The notes under the pieces are model-generated. The model was given only the letters and a program-made list of their open reading frames with translations, was not told the DNA's origin and did no database searches. Shown in pieces: positions 23,267 through 33,944 of a stretch of DNA of 64,000 nt. The first letter of the stretch is position 1. Each line of letters opens with the position of its first letter. The stretch is from Ananas comosus. Lineage: Eukaryota > Streptophyta > Magnoliopsida > Poales > Bromeliaceae. The DNA is taken from assembly GCF_001540865.1 (NCBI RefSeq), contig NC_033623.1:14300164-14364163 (forward strand), read 5' to 3'. The position numbers were made by a program, and so were the translations under genes.

Positions 23267-23423
23267 GACCGATCGTCTCTAGAGCAAGTGGTAAAGGGCT
23301 TGATGGTTGGTACTCGAGACAAAGTTCGAATTCTAGTTGATTCACATTTCTAGCTAAGTTTATTTCTAAATGAAATAAAGGAAACAGATATAGTACTACA
23401 GATCTCTTTAAAAAAAAAAAAAA
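23267..23423 (+). mobile_element. tRNA-derived SINE
   Basis: GACCGATCGTCTCTAGAGCA head, AAGTTCGAATTCTAG B-box-like core, AAATGAAATAAAGGAAACAG body, poly(A) tail to 23423. Confidence 0.75.
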
Positions 23424-23430
23424 CCTTTTA

Positions 23431-23575
23431 TTTTTTAGAGACAAGTAGTATGTTATCATTTTCGTTTATTTCATTTCAAAATAAATTTAGCTTAAAATAT
23501 AAATCAACTTAGATTCGAACTTGGGACCCCGAATATCAACTACCATATCCTTTATCACTTCCCATTGCTCCCTCT
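23431..23575 (-). mobile_element. tRNA-derived SINE, inverted, tail to tail
   Basis: Minus-strand copy (GATTCGAACTTGGGACCCC is the complement of the B-box region). Only about seven bases separate its tail from the tail of the plus-strand copy, so the pair could fold into a hairpin of about 140 bp. Confidence 0.7.
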
Positions 23576-26243
23576 TTTAACTTTTCCCCTCCTCTTTTGT
23601 AGATTCTCTTCTTTTTGGAAAGTTAAAACAATTAAAGACCCTACCGACCATATCGCAATTAAAAGATTCCTACCTTTTTAAGGTGGCCTTGTTCCCTTAT
23701 TTTAACTTTAATTACTGGAATTGTCGAATTAAAATTTAATAATCTGAGACTAAAAGTGTTGAATATGAGAATTTTTTTTATGTGGTATTCACATATTTTG
23801 ATCCTTTCCTTTCTGTTTTATTCTCCATTTACTATCATATCTTCCTTACGACCGTGAGAATATTTCTTCCAACTTTTATCAGATATCAGTCCACTGTACC
23901 TGCAATGAGACGTGCAAAGTAGGTGCTCCCACTAATTTGTTTCGTTTATAAGAGGGAGCAATCGGAATCGGAATTATATTCAAATTAAAATTTAAGAATC
24001 AAATTTCAATAAAAATCTAAATTTATTGTCTAAATTTGTCTAAATTCAAATTTGAAATTAAAAACTAAATTTGAATTCGGTTTTAAAATTGTAATTGATT
24101 TTTAAATTCAATCTAAATTATTATTTGAATTTGTAAAATTAATTAATGAGAGAAAAGAGAGTTTATTTCTCAATCCCTTCAGGATTTAAAGTTGATTCCC
24201 ACCTTTATAGTGAACATCTTTTTGCGGGGGTCGATTTTCTCCAAAATGAAAATCAAAATACCAAAATACTAAACTTAACACCAATAATAAAAATGAATCA
24301 TTTTATTATCATAGCAAATTTTAAATCCCTCGAACCTAAAATACCTCACTGTTTCCTCACTATTTCTTACACCCAGTGAATTTTCACGCTTTGAGAATAA
24401 GCATTGCATGAATTTTCAGGAATATTGCAATTTTTTTATTAAAAACTACTATGTACTACATTTGTGCACGTTTAGTTCAAAACAGAAATCGAAATCGAAA
24501 GAGAAATAAGAAAGGGCCTGAATCAAAAAGCAAATAATAAAAACAATAATTTGTTTGGTTCATAAAAAGAATCGGAATCGAAGTCGGAATCAAAATTATG
24601 TTCAAATTAATATATTTATTAAGTTTAAATTTGTTATTCAAATTTGTAATTAAAATTTGAATCCAAATTTGAACTTGAATTTTGAATATACAATTTAAGT
24701 TCAAGGTAAAAATCAAAATTTAAATTCTAGAACTATTAAAGTAAAATTTGAAAAATAAAAATAATTTGTAAATTCATATTTTTAATTCAAATTTGAAATT
24801 ATAATTTAATCTAATAATTTTATATTTAGATTTATATTTGAATTCAAATAGTTGTTAGTGTAAAAAAAAAATTTCTTTCCTCGATCACTTCGGAATCAAA
24901 GTTAATTCCCACTTGTAACGAGAGTCACTTTTGAGGGATTTGGATCTCTTCGGAATAGAAATTGGAATGCTAATATCTCAATCTAAACACTAATAATGGA
25001 AATGACTTATTTCCACTTTTATTATAAATCTCAAATCCTACAAACATTCAAACATGCTCTAAAGGTTTAAAAATAAACAGCTATTTCAAGAGATTTGAAA
25101 ACAAAGACTTGTAAGAAACCACTAAGCTAGCTAGCTTAGGGTTTGGTACTCAAACATTGACTAAGAGATACAGGGGTTGGATGTGTTTTTCGTTATTTTC
25201 TAAAACAGGGGAATAATAATAATAATAAATTAACTCTAAAAAAAACAAGAATTTATTATAAAAAAATTTGAGTTATTGCTAAGGCTTCGTTTGGGATTAC
25301 GGAAAGATTGCGTTACGTATGGTGAGAAATGACGATGAAAAAATACCATATTTATTTCCGTACGTAATATTATGTTCCGCATATTGTATTTAGTCGATTA
25401 CGATATATTTTATGCAGTCTCATCAGAGAACGCAAAAATATATCACTATATATTTTTTCTCAACTCTATTTTATAAGTACTAAACTAAACTAAGCCTAAG
25501 TCTCATAATCAGTTTAACAAGTAGTAGTTAACTCTGCAGTTGGAGGTCGTTGATCAAGAAACGAAATCAACGGTAGCCACACCCAACATCTCAGTGGTTA
25601 TGACGGCTCGGGCTTACGAATCTTCCACTATTATTCTGTAAATAATAATAATGGTAATATAAGAATAAAGCTAATTTTTTTAAAAAAAAACAACAACAAC
25701 AATTTTTTTACGCCGTACAACCGCCTTACATTTCTGCCACGTGTTCCTTAATATCTACGCCCCATGCAATTGCACGGGAAAAAATTTCTATGTCGCTCCT
25801 CCGTGAGATCCCGAAACAACTTTTGCAGTACGATATTGCTTGTTGGTGGGATCGGCCACCCAACTCTGAACCGTCGCACCAAAAAAAGAAAATGATCAAA
25901 TTTAAATTGTATCTTTAAAAGTGAATTGTTATTTGTTATTTTTTTAAAAATTAATTTATAGTGGAGAGTGGGAGTGGAGGTGAGTGAGTCCAATTTAATG
26001 CACTCTTTATAACTCGGGCGCCCACCCAATCCCATGTACGCTCCCTCCCCACCACCCCCTCCCCATTGAATGCCTATATTTACAGGAGGGGCGCCCTTTT
26101 AATTCCTACACAATTAGGTGCCCTCGTATTTATTAGACCCCGCCCATTTGCCCATTTCCTACACAAAATTAGGTGACCCAGCCATGCCATGCACCCTTCT
26201 TCTTTGTTCCACCCCTTAATATCTTATATCTTATATACATATA
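23576..26243. other. AT-rich repeat-like stretch
   Basis: No gene. Two related blocks around 23950-24330 and 24555-25050 share CGGAATCGGAATT/ATCGGAATCGAAGTCGG, CAAATTTGAATT-type runs and GTTGATTCCCACCT/GTTAATTCCCACTT; they look like copies of one degenerate non-autonomous element. A GGCTTCGTTTGGGATTACGG motif at 25283 is also typical of degenerate MITE ends. Confidence 0.45.
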
Positions 26244-26780
26244 CTAGTGAAAGAGTCCGCGCTCTGCAGCGGGTAAAACTATAGGAGTAATTAATAATAA
26301 GAGAACATCAGATGATGACGCCTTCTCCAAGGATGATGATAGTAAAGATGACGATAATCCATTCAGCCGCTGCCGAGAGGGAAGATATATAGGCACGCAT
26401 TAGTAAGAAAGAGAGGGAGGGAGGCGACGGTGTATAGGAAAAGATGAGGAAAAAAAAATTAATGAATTAATTGGAGATGAGAAGATGCGGATTGTAGATG
26501 GCAGTGGATGGTTTGGATGCATTAATTAGAAGTCTGGTGTAGAAAAGGGAAAGGATTATAACGAATTAATTGGAGAGATAAGTGAAAATTGTAGATTATA
26601 GCGAAACTATTTAAATGCATTAATTAAAAATTTGGTAGTGAAAATATTTAGATGTATTAATTAATTGCATTAATTAAAAGTTTGACGAAGGAAATGTTGA
26701 GGGTCAAATGCTGGTGAGGGTGAAGGACAACTTGCCATATGGCAAAGATTATTGGGGATTCATATAAGTTAATTAATAGA
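26244..26780 (-). mobile_element. Candidate non-autonomous Helitron
   Basis: Read on the minus strand it would start TCTATTAATTAACTTATATG and end GCGGACTCTTTCACTAG, preceded by a GC-rich CCGCTGCAGAGCGCGG stretch, and is flanked by A and T. A second copy of the putative 5' end lies immediately beyond it (26784-26853). No empty site is available here, so ends are inferred. Confidence 0.5.
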
Positions 26781-26849
26781 TAGGTCAAATACTGGTGAGG
26801 GTGAAGGACAACTTGCCATATGGCAAAAATTATTGGAGATTCATATAAG

Positions 26850-26853
<4 letters not shown>
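26704..26853. repeat. Tandem repeat of about 80 bp
   Basis: GGTCAAATGCTGGTGAGGGT ... CATATAAGTTAATTAATAGA is followed at once by a near copy, GGTCAAATACTGGTGAGGGT ... CATATAAGTTAATATA, which runs into (TA)n. Confidence 0.85.
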
Positions 26854-26900
<47 letters not shown>

Positions 26901-26950
26901 ATTATTATTATTATTATTATTANNNNNNNNNNNTATATATTATTATTATT
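26852..26950. repeat. (TA)n(TTA)n tract with an 11-N gap
   Basis: Same dinucleotide and trinucleotide repeats on both sides of the N run at 26923-26933; unresolved microsatellite length. Confidence 0.9.
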
Positions 26951-27472
26951 ATTATCTCGATCTTCTCCGCTGGCTCAACGTTAATTGCCAACATAAAATT
27001 TTTCCTCTTTTTTTTTAAAGAAAAAAAGAAAAAAGAAGCTAGTCCGGTGCACGGGGCACCACCACATTGGAGAGCAGCTACGTACACAGCAAATGTACAT
27101 AGTTGTTGATCATCTCTCTCTCTATTTGTTTCTAATATTATATGTATGGAAGTGGAACTCAATCGATCCCTCCCTCTCTCTCTCTCACTCTTCTTACCTC
27201 TCTGTCTTTCATTTTGCTCCCAACGACCTCTGACAGCAATTAATGGCGGCTTAGGCAGATATCCAGCTCAAAGAGCACCAAGTTAGATCATAAAGATAGG
27301 GAGAAAGAGAGAGGGGGTGGGGGGTGGGGGAGAGACATGAAAAGGTAAGAGGGGAGGGTGGTAGATGGTGAAGAACCCGAAGGAAATTAAACGCGCAGTG
27401 GCGTATTAAATGCCTCCCCCCACCCATCACCTCCACCACCACCACCACCTCCACCACCACCCTTTCTAATTC

Positions 27473-27479
27473 TATAAAA
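27473..27479 (+). promoter_or_regulatory. TATA box of the CYP86A gene
   Basis: TATAAAA with CT-rich and CCACC-rich DNA upstream. Predicts a start near 27505 and a leader of about 230 bases reaching the ATG cluster at 27735. Confidence 0.6.
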
Positions 27480-27620
27480 CTTGCTCCCTGTGTCTTCTAC
27501 TCCTCCACTACTCCATGTGATCTCACCACCTATATATGACCACCACGTTCGCTAGCTAGCTGATTTGTGTCCTGCACGTGAATATATATATATATATATA
27601 TATGACTAGCTAATTAGCAT

Positions 27621-27646
27621 ATGCTGCTGCTGCTGCTGCTGCTGGG

Positions 27647-27684
<38 letters not shown>

Positions 27685-27730
27685 GTACTAGTAGTACTGG
27701 TAGTAGTAGTACTAGTAGTAGTAGTAGTAG

Positions 27731-27761
<31 letters not shown>
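27621..27761 (+). repeat. Trinucleotide repeats through the CYP86A leader and start codon
   Basis: (CTG/GCT)n at about 27621-27680, interrupted (AGT)n at about 27688-27733, then nine ATG codons in a row at 27735-27761. All are in frame with the P450, so the frame stays open back to 27621 and beyond the likely true start. Confidence 0.9.
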
Positions 27762-27764
<3 letters not shown>

Positions 27765-29529
27765 GAGTACTGGTCGGGGACGTGGGCGGCGGTGGCGTTG
27801 GCGTTGGGAGCGGCGTACATGGCGTGGTTCTGGCGGCTGGCGCGGGGGCTGCGCGGGGGGCCGCGGGTGTGGCCGGTGGTGGGGAGCCTGCCGGGGCTGG
27901 TGCAGAACGCGGAGCGCATGCACGAGTGGATCGCCGGGAACCTGCGTGGCGCCGGGGGCACGTACCAGACCTGCATCTGCGCGGTGCCGGGGCTGGCCCG
28001 GCGGGCGGGGCTGGTGACGGTGACGTGCGACCCGCGCAACCTGGAGCACGTGCTCAAGTCGCGCTTCGACAACTACCCCAAGGGCCCCACCTGGCACGCC
28101 GTCTTCCGCGACCTGCTCGGCGACGGCATCTTCAACTCGGACGGCGACACCTGGCTGCTCCAGCGCAAGACCGCCGCCCTGGAGTTCACCACCCGCACCC
28201 TCCGCCACGCCATGTCCCGCTGGGTCGCCCGCTCCATCCACCTCCGCCTCCTCCCCATCCTCTCCCACGCCGTCGACGCCCGCTCCCCCGTCGACCTCCA
28301 GGACCTGCTGCTCCGCCTCACCTTCGACAACATCTGCGGCCTCGCCTTCGGCAAGGATCCCGAGACGCTCTCCCCCGGCCTGCCCGAGAACGCCTTCGCC
28401 GTCGCCTTCGATCGCGCCACCGAGGCCACCCTGCAGCGCTTCATCTTCCCCGAGTTCGTCTGGCAGTTCAAGAAGCGCCTCCAGTTCGGCATGGAGGCCA
28501 CGCTCGCCAGCAGCGTCGCCCACGTCGACCGCTACCTCTCCGCCGTCATCAAGGCCCGCAAGCTCGAGCTCGTCTCCTCCTCCTCGCCCTCGCCCTCGCC
28601 CTCGCCCGACCGCCACGACGACCTCCTCTCCCGCTTCATGAAGAAGGGCTCCTACTCCGACGACTTCCTGCAGCAGGTCGCGCTCAATTTCATCCTCGCC
28701 GGCCGCGACACCTCCTCCGTCGCCCTCAGCTGGTTCTTCTGGCTCGTCTCCACCCACCCCCCCGTCGAGCGCCGCATCCTCGTCTACCTCAAGGCCGCCC
28801 TCTCCGAGACTCTCCGCCTCTACCCCTCCGTCCCCGAGGACTCCAAGCACGTCGTCGCCGACGACGTCCTCCCCGACGGCACCTTCGTCCCCGNCCTCCT
28901 CCGTCGCCCTCAGCTGGTTCTTCTGGCTCGCCTCCCCGCTCGCATTCGAGGAGGTCGACCGCCTCGTCTACCTCAAGGCCGCCCTCTCCGAGACTCTCCG
29001 CCTCTACCCCTCCGTCCCCGAGGACTCCAAGCACGTCGTCGCCGACGACGTCCTCCCCGACGGCACCTTCGTCCCCGCCGGCTCCTCCGTCACCTACTCC
29101 ATCTACTCCGCCGGCCGCATGAAGTCCGTCTGGGGCGACGACTGCCTCGAGTTCCGCCCCGAGCGCTGGCTCAGCCCCGACGGCACCAAGTTCGAGCCCC
29201 ACGACTCGTTCAAGTTCGTCGCGTTCAACGCCGGCCCGCGCATTTGCCTCGGAAAGGACCTCGCCTACCTCCAGATGAAGTCCATCGCCGCCGCCGTCCT
29301 GCTGCGCCACCGCCTCGCCGTCGTCCCCGGCCACCGCGTCGAGCAGAAAATGTCCCTCACGCTCTTCATGAAGCACGGCCTCAAAATGCACGTCGCCGCG
29401 CGCGATCTCAATCCGATCGTCGCCGAGCTACGCCGGACACGCCCGGAGGCCTTGGCCGCGCCGCCGCCGGAGAGTCAAGTGAACAAAAGCAGTGCCGTTC
29501 CTACGGAGGTTGCAGCTGTTACCGCCTAA
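27735..29529 (+). CDS. CYP86A: Cytochrome P450, CYP86A fatty-acid omega-hydroxylase (broken by assembly join)
   Basis: ER-bound monooxygenase; CYP86A enzymes omega-hydroxylate fatty acids for cutin and suberin. Seen in order: N-terminal anchor after EEYWSGTW, proline-rich hinge, [71 protein letters not shown]-helix AGRDTSS, K-helix ETLR, PERW, and heme loop [11 protein letters not shown] with the Cys codon at 29245-29247. The frame is plus-phase to 28893, then an N at 28894, then a repeat of the previous 183 bases in another phase. Merging the repeat restores one phase and about 530 residues, but each copy lacks a different part of the segment between the I and K helices, so roughly 25 residues are not correctly represented. 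Start is one of nine consecutive ATGs (27735-27761). Single exon. The gene is probably intact in the plant. Confidence 0.9.
28711..29077. repeat. 183-bp duplication around N inside CYP86A
   Basis: 28711-28893 and 28895-29077 share identical outer parts and differ only in a 33-base middle (encoding [14 protein letters not shown] in one and [14 protein letters not shown] in the other). Best explained by misassembly of GC-rich sequence at a contig join. Confidence 0.85.
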
Positions 29530-30844
29530 TTAAAGTGCATTTTCTTTTTCCCCTTTTTTTTTCTAAAAAAAAATTGTTCTTCAAATTAATTGGAATATAT
29601 TTTAGAATACTGTGGGAAAGTGAGCTGGGTTGGTGTAATGTAGATAGATAGTAAGTAAACAAGTTGGTGTGAGATTTGGGGTCAAGGGGGAAGAAATTAA
29701 TTAATGGACAGTGTGTCTAGCTCTATTCAGATCATTATCTTTATTACTATAATTGTTATAATTGGGAGAAAACCAGAGTTTGATGTCACTTTTAAAGAAT
29801 AATATAAATAAAAAGAAGCATCGGAATTGGGATGTAACATTTGTTGTGGTGGTTAAAATGTGAACGCCACCAATCTTAGAAAGTTTATGAAAGAAACGAT
29901 TGTATCCTTTTAATTGGAAGCATTTATTTTTTTTTGAGGCATTCAATTTTGTCCTAGTAGGGTATCTGAATTTCCTCCCGCTAATGGGGCCCATCTATTT
30001 AATTAATTAAATGAGCAAATATATATAAATATATATAGACATTACATAATGATGTATTAATTTCTACAATCTGTAAATATGTATATTGGAATTAGTTACC
30101 GTTGTTAAAATAGTGTGGCCCATTTTTTTATTCCCCATTTATTTAACATGCATTTACAATTATTTAATTAATCTCGGGTGTCATTATTATTATTTTTTTC
30201 AAGTAACATCTTATCCACTTTGTTAGTTGTTTTAAAAATAAACTTAACTATAAATGCGAAGCAGTTAGGTTTCTAATTTGTAATCAATCTCGACTATCAA
30301 CCGTCGAATTTCTAACCAACTGCGTAAGGTACAGTCGGCGATGTTGTTGCCGATGTTGAAGACGTTAATGACTCTGTTTGAAATAGCAGGAGAATGCATT
30401 GTGGACGAACAGTGAGGAAACACAATAAAAAGTATTTTATTTTATTTTTGCAAATAATATCACATTGCACATATCATAATCATTAGTTATAATATATTTT
30501 TCGTTGTATGTTGAAAAAAATGAAGACACATATTATTTATAATTTTATTCTAACTCTATTTGGTTTAATAATGAGCATTAGATAGACCTTAATACTTAAG
30601 CACTCTTTATTGACTGTCGGAGGATTCAAAAGCTATGGCCTAAAGAGGGGAATACCAATCATTTATTCTAAGTGGCTGTGATAATTCTTTAGCATTTTGC
30701 AAGGTCTTGTTGCAGGGAAAAAGGAAAAAGTTTCTAATATAATAAACTTTAACTTTTTTAAAATTGTACTTAATTTGATTTATTAATAAATTAGCTTTAA
30801 CTTAGTTAGTACAATAAAATTTCCTAATAAACTTCTATTGCAAT
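29530..30844. other. Intergenic, 3' of CYP86A
   Basis: 3' UTR-like T-rich stretch just after the stop, then AT-rich DNA with no recognised gene or element. Confidence 0.5.
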
Positions 30845-30985
30845 TACCGACCATTCCTAGAGCAAGTGGCAGAGGGCTTGGTAGTTGGTACCCGAAACCC
30901 AAGTTCGAATTTTAGTTGATTCACATTTCCAGCTAATTTTATTTCTAAATGAAATAAACGAAGCGGGTAGCGTGCTCTCACAAAA
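30845..30985 (+). mobile_element. tRNA-derived SINE, cut at an N
   Basis: ACCGACCATTCCTAGAGCAA head, CAAGTTCGAATTTTAG core, AAATAAACGAAGCGGGTAGC body; the tail is lost at the N (30986). Confidence 0.75.
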
Positions 30986-30986
30986 N

Positions 30987-31651
30987 AGAAATTCACTAAG
31001 AAATTATTTATCAGCAACAAATGAATTGTTTGTAACAAAATATTAGAAAATAATAGACTCAGTCTGTAAAAAAAAAAAAAAAAAAAACTAAAAATAGGAG
31101 AACTTAGGAGTAATCTTGCTCCAAAGTCCAAAACACACTAGAATTTTGCTCTTAAAAAAAAAAAAAATTAATCGTAATATAAGGTCACTCACTAATCCCA
31201 AGAAATGAGCGAATCAGTGACCACCCTTAAAACTATAATTATTTTAAAGGCATATTGCGTACACCACTAACCACAATTGCGTTGATTAAGCGCTAAAGCC
31301 ATTACATAAACAGTTTACGCATTACTTAAGGCCACAAATTAATCCCTCTATGGCCACTATGACCACTTGTGGGGTCCCACACAATCACGAGGCCCATGTG
31401 GTGCCACGTAGGATTTCAAGTCTCACTGTGAGTAGCAAAAAGGAGTGCCGCGCATAAGATCGATTTGTTTTATTTAATTATTTTCTTAATTAGTAATTTT
31501 GTGCACAAACTGGAGATTAGTTAACAGACGGTCGAGATTGAATGCCAATAGTAGGACGGTTTTGATAAATTTCCATATAATTTCATACAAATATTAGATA
31601 AATGAATAATTAATTAATATATAATATTAAATCTAAGTCCATAAATATAAG
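30987..31651. other. Intergenic
   Basis: Two A-runs (31068-31087, 31154-31168) and no recognised gene or element ends. Confidence 0.45.
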
Positions 31652-31901
31652 ATTTTGACTTTGTTAGGTTTTAATAAATAATAATATCATATTTTCAGAC
31701 GTTGTGATGCTTAATCTGAGGTTGGAACTTTCCGAAAACTTAAGATACATTACATAGAGAATATTTTGACTTTGTTAGGTTTTAATAAATAATAATATCA
31801 TATTTTCAGACGTTGTGATGCTTAATCTGAGGTTGGAACTTTCCGAAAATAATATTTAAATTTGATGGTCAAAATATTCTCTATGTAATGTATCTTAAGT
31901 T
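31652..31901. repeat. Composite direct and inverted repeat
   Basis: An 87-base unit at 31652-31738 is repeated at 31763-31849. In addition, 31737-31770 and 31868-31901 are perfect 34-base inverted repeats (AACTTAAGATACATTACATA... outwards). The direct unit and the inverted arm overlap in ATTTTGAC. Confidence 0.9.
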
Positions 31902-32211
31902 TTGTACATCACAATGAAAGTCTATATTCTATGACAACAAATAGCTTATAGATAATAATTAATAAAATTAAGAATTTAATCGTCAAATAAAAAAAATTAC
32001 TAATAGAGTTATTCATGTATTAATGCAAATTAATCCAAATGGGAATTTTTTTTAATTAAGATCAAAATAAGCCGATCGAATCGACCGAACCGAACCGGTT
32101 GGACCCTGCTAAACCCGATCCAAAGTGATTTACCGACCATTATCGCCTCCTTCTTTTCCGAGTCGGATTCGGTTCCGACCCGAAGAGCACGTCCTCCTCC
32201 AAGTCTCCGAC

Positions 32212-32220
32212 AAACCCTAA
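32212..32220 (+). promoter_or_regulatory. telo-box at the YODA transcription start region
   Basis: AAACCCTAA followed by (CT)n at 32238-32263. No TATA box is evident; a TATA-less CT-rich promoter is likely. Confidence 0.45.
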
Positions 32221-32234
32221 CCAACTCTCCGAAC

Positions 32235-32266
<32 letters not shown>

Positions 32267-32386
32267 CTTTCTCTCTCTCCGCTCCGTCTCGCTCACTCGC
32301 TCTCTCCGTTCGATTCGGTGCCCTCCTCCTTTTGCACTCTCCTCTCTCTCTCTCTCTCTCTCTCAATTCTCTAAGCTAAGAAGCAG
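32221..32386 (+). other. 5'-UTR exon of YODA (inferred)
   Basis: CT-rich leader ending AAGAAGCAG|GTGAGT, a strong donor. The next acceptor TTTCTTTTTCAG ends at 33705, so a 1.3-kb leader intron precedes the second exon (33706 onward), which carries 239 more leader bases and then the ATG. Confidence 0.6.
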
Positions 32387-33944
32387 GTGAGTGGATCTCT
32401 CACTCGAATCACTACTCACTTTACTCTCCGATCTCTACTCTTTTTTTTTTTTTCATTTTTTGGGTAGTTTAGTAGATCTAATATTTTTTTGTTGGGGGGG
32501 GGAGGGGGAGGTGGTAAAGTTAATCTATTTTCAGGTTGATTTCCTATTTTTTTTAAGATCTGTTTTGGAACGGATTGGATCTGTTGGATTCCTGTTTCTT
32601 TTCATGTTTTTTGTTTGATTTTTTTTTTTTTGTATAATTAGTTGCTTGTCGTAGTGTATCTGAAACAAGGTTAAGAAGATCATTCCATAGTAAAGTGTCG
32701 ATTTTTGTCGGATTCTTCGGTGGTTGATGCTAAGGGTGGGATTTTATACTGAGTGAGAAGTTTTGAGAAGTTTTAAGACTCAGTCAAAAGATAGGATAGT
32801 GAAGTTGCTATACTAATTAAATAATTTTACCTTTTCTTTTTGTCTATGAAAGGTTATGCAAAAGTTTTAAGGAGGTTTATTTATGGTTGAAACTTATGAT
32901 TGTTGACTTGGTTTCATCCTCAGTAGGAAAAGAGGGATGGTAGCAGGCACAGTCAAAGTCAGGGCCATATCTGAAACGAGTTCCAGAAAAAAAAAAAAAA
33001 AAAAAGAGTTGAAAGATATTGAGTTAAATTTAGTATGTGAGGATAGATTTGTAGAATAGCGAGAACTTCTAAAAGAGGATTGAGAAGAAGGGACTAAGTA
33101 CTTTTGATTATAAGATTAGTATAGGAGATATTGATATAGATGGATATGGGAGAATCCAGTGGAAAGAGAACGCTGAGTAGTTGATGAGATGAATGAGATA
33201 AGAAATAATAGCTTATGCTTTGGTAGAAACTGAATTACCAAAAGGGCATGGTTAATTTGTTCGCATAGGACGACAGATTAGCACGGAATAGCAGAAAAAA
33301 AAGATTATTATTCAGTTAGGAAATAAAAAACCAAATAAATTAGAACATTTTTTTTTTCAAAAAAGAACATATTGTACTTTTCAATAAATTTAAGTTTAGT
33401 ATAGTATTTCATATGCATAAAACAGACAAAGTCGGTAAGAGTTTTTAACTTAATTTATCTTCAGATTTTTCCACTGATATTCTGATTTGCCTCTTGCTAT
33501 TGACATCTCCTTTTCATCTGTGTTGATACCAAAATCTTTAAAATTCTGGCATCTTATTTGTCTGTTTATGAATAGTTTTAGTTCCTCATGTTGCTTGATG
33601 TTGTAGGATTTCTCCCTTTGTGCCTTGGAAGAACTGCTACATTGATCCTTTCTGCTATCGTATGTTATTAGCTTCCTAAGATATGTAAAATGCTTTCTTT
33701 TTCAGGGGGAAAAAAGGCGCTGCCTGCAAAATAGAGTAAATTGAATGATAATCCATTGTTTGGGGGCATCCTAGTTAATTTGGTGCCTTTCTTCTTGTGG
33801 ATTCTTACTGAAAGTTGCCTCAAACAGTCCTATGAATTTGGTCTTGAAATATTTAGTGGATATTGTTTCTCAAGTACATAAAAATGACTAGGTAGCAAGT
33901 TTGTAAATTGACTGAAAGGAATACTAGCTCTTTCAATATTTAAG

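Noticed and set aside
27606..28850. Long minus-strand frame of about 414 codons opposite the P450
   Set aside because: It lies opposite a GC-rich P450 exon and its product is low-complexity Gly/Glu/Val and His/Thr runs; it is the antisense shadow of the real gene.
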